From assembly GCA_037893225.1 (NCBI GenBank), contig JAZGUH010000002.1:930001-994000 (forward strand): 64,000 nt of DNA, read 5' to 3'. Of the stretch, positions 1 to 10,100 are shown piece by piece. The notes under the pieces were generated by a model. That model was not told the origin of the DNA. It ran no database searches and worked only from the letters and a program-made list of their open reading frames with translations. Within the stretch, counting starts at the first letter, position 1. The number at the start of each line of letters is the position of its first letter. The DNA is from Hippasteria phrygiana (taxonomy: Eukaryota > Echinodermata > Asteroidea > Valvatida > Goniasteridae). Made by a program: the position numbers and the translations under genes.

Positions 1-232
1 ATTATCGGCGGCTTCTTAGAGTTAAAACTTGTGGAGAAAATTCAAACCTCGCAATGTTTATTTTCTTTCCGGCCAACATCTGTGTACATGTTACCGTCTA
101 TTTATTGCTCCATGCATGTCAAATTCCCTGGGGTATGGACTTGCTTTACTCATTCATAATTGCATGAAATATCAACCAAATACAGTAATTTTGACATGTA
201 TGGATAGCTTAGATCTGGCGCTACATGTTGCA
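1..232 (+). repeat. Reference monomer (coordinate frame for variants)
   Basis: I use this copy, starting at attatcggcgg, as the numbering frame m1-m232. It has 88 G/C in 232 bp. Recurrent polymorphic positions are m3, m6, m16, m19, m26, m29, m43, m47, m51, m58, about m67-m77, m86, m90, m95, m96, m115-m117, the G run ending near m133, m144-m155, m182, m188-m191, m224 and m230-m231. The stretch about m156-m181 and the stretch m192-m223 are nearly invariant across the window. A BglII-type site (agatct, m211-m216) is present in almost every copy. CATG occurs six times in this copy, at m87, m111, m115, m163, m195 and m224. No internal half-length repeat is evident beyond the 8-mer tacatgtt, seen at m85 and m222. 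Confidence 0.95.
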
Positions 233-1756
233 ATCATTGGCGGCTTCCTAGAGTTAAAACTTGTGGAGAAAATTCAAACCTCGCAATGTTTATTTTCTTT
301 CCGGCCAACATCTGTGTGCATATTACCTTCTATTTATTGCTCCATGCCTGTCAAATTCCCTGGGGTATGGACTTGCTCTACTCATTAATAATTGCATGAA
401 ATATCAACCAAATACAGTAATTTTGACATGTATGGATAGCTTAGATCTGGCGCTACATGTTGCAATTATCGGCGGCTTCTTAGAGTTAAAACTTGTGGAG
501 AAAATTCAAACCTCGCAATGTTTATTTTCTTTCCGGCCAACATCTGTGTACATGTTACAGTCTATTTATTGCTCCATGCATGTCAAATTCCCTGGGGTAT
601 GGACTTGCTTTACTCATTCATAATTGCATGAAATATCAACCAAATGCAGTAATTTTGACATGTATGGATAGCTTAGATCTGGCGCTACATGTTGCAATTA
701 TCGGCGGCTTCTTAGAGTTAAAACTTGTGGAGAAAATTCAAACCTCGCAATGTTTATTTTCTTTCCGGCCAACATCTGTGTACATGTTACCGTCTATTTA
801 TTGCTCCATGCATGTCAAATTCCCTGGGGGTATGGACTTGCTTTACTCATTCATAATTGCATGAAATATCAACCAAATACAGTACTTTTGACATGTATGG
901 ATAGCTTAGATCTGGCGCTACATGTTGGAATCATCGGCGGCTTCTTAGAGTTAAAACTTGTGGAGAAAATTCAAACCTCGCAATGTTTATTTTCTTTCAG
1001 GCCAACATCTGTGTGCATATTACCGTCTATTTATTGCTCCATGACCGTCAAATTCCCTGGGTATGGACTTGCTCTACTCATTCATAATTGCATGAAATAT
1101 CAACCAAATACAGTAATTTTGACATGTATGGATAGCTTAGATCTGGCGCTACATGTTGCAATCATCGGCGGCTTCCTAGAGTTAAAACTTGTGGAGAAAA
1201 TTCAAACCTCGCAATGTTTATTTTCTTTCCGGCCAACATCTGTGTACATGTTACCGTCTATTTATTGCTCCATGCATGTCAAATTCCCTGGGGGTATGGA
1301 CTTGCTTTACTCATTCATAATTGCATGAAATATCAACCAAATACAGTAATTTTGACATGTATGGATAGCTTAGATCTGGCGCTACATGTTGGAATCATCG
1401 GCGGCTTCTTAGAGTTAAAACTTGTGGAGAAAATTCAAACCTCGCAATGTTTATTTTCTTTCCGGCCAACATCTGTGTGCATATTACCGTCTATTTATTG
1501 CTCCATGACCGTCAAATTCCCTGGGTATGGACTTGCTCTACTCATTCATAATTGCATGAAATATCAACCAAATACAGTAATTTTGACATGTATGGATAGC
1601 TTAGATCTGGCGCTACATGTTGCAATCATCGGCGGCTTCCTAGAGTTAAAACTTGTGGAGAAAATTCAAACCTCGCAATGTTTATTTTCTTTCCGGCCAA
1701 CATCTGTGTACATGTTACCGTCTATTTATTGCTCCATGCATGTCAAATTCCCTGGG
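1..1756 (+). repeat. Duplicated block A, left copy (7.6 monomers)
   Basis: This block matches 5104-6859 at a constant offset of 5103 bp (22 monomers minus 1 bp). The order of variant monomers is the same: the ttaccttct type, the ttacagtct type, a 233-bp GGGGG type, the tacttttgac type followed by ttgga, and two catgaccgtc/GGG types. The only differences I noticed are position 252 (g here, c at 5355) and 999 (a here, c at 6102). The match ends where the right copy loses one G (tatgactt near 6862) while this copy keeps tatggactt. The left edge may extend beyond the window. Confidence 0.85.
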
Positions 1757-3831
1757 GTATGGACTTGCTTTACTCATTCATAATTGCATGAAATATCAAC
1801 CAAATTCAGTAATTTTGACATGTATGGATAGCTTAGATCTGGCGCTACATGTTACAATCATCGGCGGCTTCTTAGAGTTAACACTTGTGGAGAAAATTCA
1901 AACCTCGCAATGTTTATTTTCTTCCTTGCCACCATCTGTGTACATATTACCGTCTATTTATTGCTCCATGCATGTCAAATTCCCTGGGGTATGGACTTGC
2001 TCTACTCATTAATAATTGCATGAAATATCAACCAAATACAGTAATTTTGACATGTATGGATAGCTAAGATCTGGCGCTACATGTTGCAATTATCGGCGGC
2101 TTCTTAGAGTTAACACTTGTGGAGAAAATTCAAACCTCGCAATGTTTATTTTCTTTCCGGCCAACATCTGTGTACATATTACCGTCTATTTATTGCTCCA
2201 TGCATGTCAAATTCCCTGGGGTATGGACTTGCTTTATTCATTCATAATTGCATGAAATATCAACCAAATGCAGTAATTTTGACATGTATGGATAGCTTAG
2301 ATCTGGCGCTACATGTTGCAATTATCGGCGGCTTCTTAGAGTTAAAACTTGTGGAGAAAATTCAAATCTCGCAATGTTTATTTTCTTTCCGGCCAACATC
2401 TGTGTACATGTTACCGTCTATTTATTGCTCCATGCATGTCAAATTCCCTGGGTATGGACTTGCTCTACTCATTCATAATTGCATGAAATATCAACCAAAT
2501 ACAGTAATTTTGACATGTATGGATAGCTTAGATCTGGCGCTACATGTTGCAATCATCGGCGGCTTCCTAGAGTTAAAACTTGTGGAGAAAATTCAAACCT
2601 CGCAATGTTTATTTTCTTTCCGGCCAACATCTGTGTACATGTTACCGTCTATTTATTGCTCCATGCATGTCAAATTCCCTGGGGGTATGGACTTGCTTTA
2701 CTCATTCATAATTGCATGAAATATCAACCAAATACAGTAATTTTGACATGTATGGATAGCTTAGATCTGGCGCTACATGTTGGAATCATCGGCGGCTTCT
2801 TAGAGTTAAAACTTGTGGAGAAAATTCAAACCTCGCAATGTTTATTTTCTTTCCGGCCAACATCTGTGTGCATATTACCGTCTATTTATTGCTCCATGAC
2901 CGTCAAATTCCCTGGGTATGGACTTGCTCTACTCATTCATAATTGCATGAAATATCAACCAAATACAGTAATTTTGACATGTATGGATAGCTTAGATCTG
3001 GCGCTACATGTTGCAATCATCGGCGGCTTCCTAGAGTTAAAACTTGTGGAGAAAATTCAAACCTCGCAATGTTTATTTTCTTTCCGGCCAACATCTGTGT
3101 ACATGTTACCGTCTATTTATTGCTCCATGCATGTCAAATTCCCTGGGGTATGGACTTGCTTTACTCATTCATAATTGCATGAAATATCAACCAAATTCAG
3201 TAATTTTGACATGTATGGATAGCTTAGATCTGGCGCTACATGTTACAATCATCGGCGGCTTCTTAGAGTTAACACTTGTGGAGAAAATTCAAACCTCGCA
3301 ATGTTTATTTTCTTCCTTGCCACCATCTGTGTACATATTACCGTCTATTTATTGCTCCATGCCTGTCAAATTCCCTGGGGTATGGACTTGCTTTATTCAT
3401 TAATAATTGCATGAAATATCAACCAAATACAGTAATTTTGACATGTATGGATAGCTTAGATCTGGCGCTACATGTTGCAATTATCGGCGGCTTCTTAGAG
3501 TTAACACTTGTGGAGAAAATTCAAACCTCGCAATGTTTATTTTCTTTCCGGCCAACATCTGTGTACATATTACCGTCTATTTATTGCTCCATGCATGTCA
3601 AATTCCCTGGGGTATGGACTTGCTTTATTCATTCATAATTGCATGAAATATCAACCAAATGCAGTAATTTTGACATGTATGGATAGCTTAGATCTGGCGC
3701 TACATGTTGCAATTATCGGCGGCTTCTTAGAGTTAAAACTTGTGGAGAAAATTCAAATCTCGCAATGTTTATTTTCTTTCCGGCCAACATCTGTGTACAT
3801 GTTACCGTCTATTTATTGCTCCATGCATGTC
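1050..3831 (+). repeat. 6-mer higher-order repeat, two tandem copies (1391 bp)
   Basis: Units of about 1050-2440 and 2441-3831 are adjacent and share monomer order at offset 1391 bp. Shared markers include the 233-bp GGGGG copy, the catgaccgtc/GGG copy, the ttacaatc copy (near 1853 and 3244), the divergent cttccttgccacc copy (1921 and 3312) and the caaatctcg copy (2363 and 3754). Differences include catgcatg versus catgcctg near 1973/3364 and a private t-to-a change at 2066. The left junction copy (2432-2450) is recombinant: it combines catgcatgtc with the GGG run that otherwise travels with catgaccgtc, as expected at an unequal-crossover point. Confidence 0.85.
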
Positions 3832-4982
3832 AAATTCCCTGGGGTATGGACTTGCTTTACTCATTCATAATTGCATGAAATATCAACCAAATACAGTAAT
3901 TTTGACATGTATGGATAGCTTAGATCTGGCGCTACATGTTGCAATCATTGGCGGCTTCCTAGAGTTAAAACTTGTGGAGAAAATTAAAACCTCGCAATGT
4001 TTATTTTCTTTCCGGCCAACATCTGTGTGCATATTACCTTCTATTTATTGCTCCATGCGTGTCAAATTCCCTGGGGTATGGACTTGCTCTACTCATTAAT
4101 AATTGCATGAAATATCAACCAAATACAGTAATTTTGACATGTATGGATAGCTTAGATCTGGCGCTACATGTTGCAATTATCGGCGGCTTCTTAGAGTTAA
4201 AACTTGTGGAGAAAATTCAAACCTCGCAATGTTTATTTTCTTTCCGGCCAACATCTGTGTACATGTTACCGTCTATTTATTGCTCCATGCATGTCAAATT
4301 CCCTGGGGTATGGACTTGCTTTACTCATTCATAATTGCATGAAATATCAACCAAATGCAGTAATTTTGACATGTATGGATAGCTTAGATCTGGCGCTACA
4401 TGTTGCAATTATCGGCGGCTTCTTAGAGTTAAAACTTGTGGAGAAAATTCAAACCTCGCAATGTTTATTTTCTTTCCGGCCAACATCTGTGTACATGTTA
4501 CCGTCTATTTATTGCTCCATGCATGTCAAATTCCCTGGGGGTATGGACTTGCTTTATTCATTCATAATTGCATGAAATATCAACCAAATGCAGTAATTTT
4601 GACATGTATGGATAGCTTAGATCTGGCGCTACATGTTGCAATTATCGGCGGCTTCTTAGAGTTAAAACTTGTGGAGAAAATTCAAACCTCGCAATGTTTA
4701 TTTTCTTTCCGGCCAACATCTGTGTACATGTTACCGTCTATTTATTGCTCCATGCATGTCAAATTCCCTGGGGTATGGACTTGCTTTACTCATTCATAAT
4801 TGCATGAAATATCAACCAAATACAGTAATTTTGACATGTATGGATAGCTTAGATCTGGCGCTACATGTTGCAATCATTGGCGGCTTCCTACAGTTAAAAC
4901 TTGTGGAGAAAATTCAAACCTCGCAATGTTTATTTTCTTTCCGGCCAACATCTGTGTGCATATTACCTTCTATTTATTGCTC
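3759..4982 (+). repeat. Long-range duplicated segment, left copy
   Basis: This segment has the same variant order as 36597-37820, offset 32838 bp. It includes two rare markers: attaaaacc (m43 c-to-a, at 3985 here and 36823 there) and cctacagtt (m19 g-to-c, at 4890 here and 37728 there). The copies differ at 4057 (catgcgtg here, private) and in two private changes of the right copy (37224, 37257). The preceding caaatctcg marker is also shared, although the base at m58 differs there. Around 4983 this copy switches to a catgaccgtc monomer while the other carries catgcctgtc, which ends the match. Confidence 0.8.
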
Positions 4983-5103
4983 CATGACCGTCAAATTCCC
5001 TGGGTATGGACTTGCTCTACTCATTCATAATTGCATGAAATATCAACCAAATGCAGTAATTTTGACATGTATGGATAGCTTAGATCTGGCGCTACATGTT
5101 GCA

Positions 5104-6859
5104 ATTATCGGCGGCTTCTTAGAGTTAAAACTTGTGGAGAAAATTCAAACCTCGCAATGTTTATTTTCTTTCCGGCCAACATCTGTGTACATGTTACCGT
5201 CTATTTATTGCTCCATGCATGTCAAATTCCCTGGGGTATGGACTTGCTTTACTCATTCATAATTGCATGAAATATCAACCAAATACAGTAATTTTGACAT
5301 GTATGGATAGCTTAGATCTGGCGCTACATGTTGCAATCATTGGCGGCTTCCTACAGTTAAAACTTGTGGAGAAAATTCAAACCTCGCAATGTTTATTTTC
5401 TTTCCGGCCAACATCTGTGTGCATATTACCTTCTATTTATTGCTCCATGCCTGTCAAATTCCCTGGGGTATGGACTTGCTCTACTCATTAATAATTGCAT
5501 GAAATATCAACCAAATACAGTAATTTTGACATGTATGGATAGCTTAGATCTGGCGCTACATGTTGCAATTATCGGCGGCTTCTTAGAGTTAAAACTTGTG
5601 GAGAAAATTCAAACCTCGCAATGTTTATTTTCTTTCCGGCCAACATCTGTGTACATGTTACAGTCTATTTATTGCTCCATGCATGTCAAATTCCCTGGGG
5701 TATGGACTTGCTTTACTCATTCATAATTGCATGAAATATCAACCAAATGCAGTAATTTTGACATGTATGGATAGCTTAGATCTGGCGCTACATGTTGCAA
5801 TTATCGGCGGCTTCTTAGAGTTAAAACTTGTGGAGAAAATTCAAACCTCGCAATGTTTATTTTCTTTCCGGCCAACATCTGTGTACATGTTACCGTCTAT
5901 TTATTGCTCCATGCATGTCAAATTCCCTGGGGGTATGGACTTGCTTTACTCATTCATAATTGCATGAAATATCAACCAAATACAGTACTTTTGACATGTA
6001 TGGATAGCTTAGATCTGGCGCTACATGTTGGAATCATCGGCGGCTTCTTAGAGTTAAAACTTGTGGAGAAAATTCAAACCTCGCAATGTTTATTTTCTTT
6101 CCGGCCAACATCTGTGTGCATATTACCGTCTATTTATTGCTCCATGACCGTCAAATTCCCTGGGTATGGACTTGCTCTACTCATTCATAATTGCATGAAA
6201 TATCAACCAAATACAGTAATTTTGACATGTATGGATAGCTTAGATCTGGCGCTACATGTTGCAATCATCGGCGGCTTCCTAGAGTTAAAACTTGTGGAGA
6301 AAATTCAAACCTCGCAATGTTTATTTTCTTTCCGGCCAACATCTGTGTACATGTTACCGTCTATTTATTGCTCCATGCATGTCAAATTCCCTGGGGGTAT
6401 GGACTTGCTTTACTCATTCATAATTGCATGAAATATCAACCAAATACAGTAATTTTGACATGTATGGATAGCTTAGATCTGGCGCTACATGTTGGAATCA
6501 TCGGCGGCTTCTTAGAGTTAAAACTTGTGGAGAAAATTCAAACCTCGCAATGTTTATTTTCTTTCCGGCCAACATCTGTGTGCATATTACCGTCTATTTA
6601 TTGCTCCATGACCGTCAAATTCCCTGGGTATGGACTTGCTCTACTCATTCATAATTGCATGAAATATCAACCAAATACAGTAATTTTGACATGTATGGAT
6701 AGCTTAGATCTGGCGCTACATGTTGCAATCATCGGCGGCTTCCTAGAGTTAAAACTTGTGGAGAAAATTCAAACCTCGCAATGTTTATTTTCTTTCCGGC
6801 CAACATCTGTGTACATGTTACCGTCTATTTATTGCTCCATGCATGTCAAATTCCCTGGG
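5104..6859 (+). repeat. Duplicated block A, right copy
   Basis: Counterpart of 1-1756 (offset 5103 bp), near-identical. Part of it (about 5364-6300) also matches 8612-9548 at offset 3248 bp (14 monomers), including the ttacagtct marker (5664, 8907), the tacttttgac marker and the ttgga marker. About 5104-5925 also matches 37479-38300 at offset 32375 bp, sharing the rare cctacagtt change. One small region therefore has several relatives at different distances. Just downstream, 6860-7044 holds a one-base-short copy (tatgactt) followed by a ctcccaatg copy. Confidence 0.8.
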
Positions 6860-7044
6860 GTATGACTTGCTTTACTCATTCATAATTGCATGAAATATCA
6901 ACCAAATACAGTAATTTTGACATGTATGGATAGCTTAGATCTGGCGCTACATGTTGCAATCATCGGCGGCTTCTTAGAGTTAAAACTTGTGGAGAAAATT
7001 CAAACCTCCCAATGTTTATTTTCTTTCCGGCCAACATCTGTGTA

Positions 7045-10000
7045 CATATTACCGTCTATTTATTGCTCCATGCATGTCAAATTCCCTGGGGTATGGACTT
7101 GCTTTATTCATTCATAATTGCATGAAATATCAACCAAATGCAGTAATTTTGACATGTATGGATAGCTTAGATCTGGCGCTACATGTTGCAATTATCGGCG
7201 GCTTCTTAGAGTTAAAACTTGTGGAGAAAATTCAAACCTCGCAATGTATATTTTCTTTCCGGCCAACATCTGTGTACATGTTACCGTCTATTTATTGCTC
7301 CATGCATGTCAAATTCCCTGGGGTATGGACTTGCTCTACTCATTAATAATTGCATGAAATATCAACCAAATACAGTAATTTTGACATGTATGGATAGCTT
7401 AGATCTGGCGCTACATGTTGCAATTATCGGCGGCTTCTTAGAGTTAACACTTGTGGAGAAAATTCAAACCTCGCAATGTTTATTTTCTTTCCGGCCAACA
7501 TCTGTGTACATATTACCGTCCATTTATTGCTCCATGCATGTCAAATTCCCTGGGGTATGGACTTGCTTTATTCATTCATAATTGCATGAAATATCAACCA
7601 AATGCAGTAATTTTGACATGTATGGATAGCTTAGATCTGGCGCTACATGTTGCAATTATCGGCGGCTTCTTAGAGTTAAAACTTGTGGAGAAAATTCAAA
7701 CCTCGCAATGTTTATTTTCTTTCCGGCCAACATCTGTGTACATGTTACCGTCTATTTATTGCTCCATGCATGTCAAATTCCCTGGGGTATGGACTTGCTT
7801 TACTCATTCATAATTGCATGAAATAGCAACCAAATACAGTAATTTTGACATGTATGGATAGCTTAGATCTGGCGCTACATGTTGCAATTATCGGCGGCTT
7901 CTTAGAGTTAAAACTTGTGGAGAAAATTCAAACCTCGCAATGTTTATTTTCTTTCCGGCCAACATCTGTGTACATGTTACCGTCTATTTATTGCTCCATG
8001 CATGTCAAATTCCCTGGGGTATGGACTTGCTTTACTCATTCATAATTGCATGAAATATCAACCAAATGCAGTAATTTTGACATGTATGGATAGCTTAGAT
8101 CTGGCGCTACATGTTGCAATTATCGGCGGCTTCTTAGAGTTAAAACTTGTGGAGAAAATTCAAACCTCGCAATGTTTATTTTCTTTCCGGCCAACATCTG
8201 TGTACATGTTACCGTCTATTTATTGCTCCATGCATGTCAAATTCCCTGGGGGTATGGACTTGCTTTATTCATTCATAATTGCATGAAATATCAACCAAAT
8301 GCAGTAATTTTGACATGTATGGATAGCTTAGATCTGGCGCTACATGTTGCAATTATCGGCGGCTTCTTAGAGTTAAAACTTGTGGAGAAAATTCAAACCT
8401 CGCAATGTTTATTTTCTTTCCGGCCAACATCTGTGTACATGTTACCGTCTATTTATTGCTCCATGCATGTCAAATTCCCTGGGGTATGGACTTGCTTTAC
8501 TCATTCATAATTGCATGAAATATCAACCAAATACAGTAATTTTGACATGTATGGATAGCTTAGATCTGGCGCTACATGTTGCAATCATTGGCGGCTTCCT
8601 AGAGTTAAAACTTGTGGAGAAAATTCAAACCTCGCAATGTTTATTTTCTTTCCGGCCAACATCTGTGTGCATATTACCTTCTATTTATTGCTCCATGCCT
8701 GTCAAATTCCCTGGGGTATGGACTTGCTCTACTCATTAATAATTGCATGAAATATCAACCAAATACAGTAATTTTGACATGTATGGATAGCTTAGATCTG
8801 GCGCTACATGTTGCAATTATCGGCGGCTTCTTAGAGTTAAAACTTGTGGAGAAAATTCAAACCTCGCAATGTTTATTTTCTTTCCGGCCAACATCTGTGT
8901 ACATGTTACAGTCTATTTATTGCTCCATGCATGTCAAATTCCCTGGGGTATGGACTTGCTTTACTCATTCATAATTGCATGAAATATCAACCAAATGCAG
9001 TAATTTTGACATGTATGGATAGCTTAGATCTGGCGCTACATGTTGCAATTATCGGCGGCTTCTTAGAGTTAAAACTTGTGGAGAAAATTCAAACCTCGCA
9101 ATGTTTATTTTCTTTCCGGCCAACATCTGTGTACATGTTACCGTCTATTTATTGCTCCATGCATGTCAAATTCCCTGGGGGTATGGACTTGCTTTACTCA
9201 TTCATAATTGCATGAAATATCAACCAAATACAGTACTTTTGACATGTATGGATAGCTTAGATCTGGCGCTACATGTTGGAATCATCGGCGGCTTCTTAGA
9301 GTTAAAACTTGTGGAGAAAATTCAAACCTCGCAATGTTTATTTTCTTTCCGGCCAACATCTGTGTGCATATTACCGTCTATTTATTGCTCCATGACCGTC
9401 AAATTCCCTGGGTATGGACTTGCTCTACTCATTCATAATTGCATGAAATATCAACCAAATACAGTAATTTTGACATGTATGGATAGCTTAGATCTGGCGC
9501 TACATGTTGCAATCATCGGCGGCTTCCTAGAGTTAAAACCTGTGGAGAAAATTCAAACCTCGCAATGTTTATTTTCTTTCCGGCCAACATCTGTGTACAT
9601 GTTACCGTCTATTTATTGCTCCATGCATGTCAAATTCCCTGGGGTATGGACTTGCTTTACTCATTCATAATTGCATGAAATATCAACCAAATACAGTAAT
9701 TTCGACATGTATGGATAGCTTAGATCTGGCGCTACATGTTGCAATCATCGGCGGCTTCTTAGAGTTAAAACTTGTGGAGAAAATTCAAACCTCCCAATGT
9801 TTATTTTCTTTCCGGCCAACATCTGTGTACATATTACCGTCTATTTATTGCTCCATGCCTGTCAAATTCCCTGGGGTATGGACTTGCTCTACTCATTAAT
9901 AATTGCATGAAATATCAACCAAATACAGTAATTTTGACATGTATGGATAGCTTAGATCTGGCGCTACATGTTGCAATTATCGGCGGCTTCTTAGAGTTAA

Positions 10001-10100
10001 AACTTGTGGAGAAAATTCAAACCTCGCAATGTTTATTTTCTTTCCGGCCAACATCTGTGTACATGTTACCGTCTATTTATTGCTCCATGCATGTCAAATT
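7045..10100 (+). repeat. Displaced duplication, left copy (offset 6727 bp)
   Basis: Thirteen monomers here match 13772-16827 in order at offset 6727 bp (29 monomers minus 1 bp). A rare shared marker is ccgtccattta (7509-7519 and 14236-14246), seen nowhere else in the window. Private differences are gaaatagcaacc at 7826 in this copy and gacaggtat at 14346 in the other. The left limit is a tacatatt/tacatgtt difference and the right limit is GGGGG here (near 10104) versus GGGG there. The block overlaps the 11-mer duplication that begins at 8680, so the events are nested. Confidence 0.85.

Noticed and set aside
85..232. Internal dimer (two diverged half-monomers of about 116 bp)
   Set aside because: Apart from the shared 8-mer tacatgtt and short gtatgga strings, the two halves do not align.
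29..388. Open frame of 119 codons starting MWRKFKPRN, recurring about every 232 bp through the window
   Set aside because: It is the satellite read in one frame. Copies overlap each other by about 128 bp in shifted frames, end at monomer-encoded stops, and show no ribosome-binding or promoter context, no splice structure and no recognised domain.
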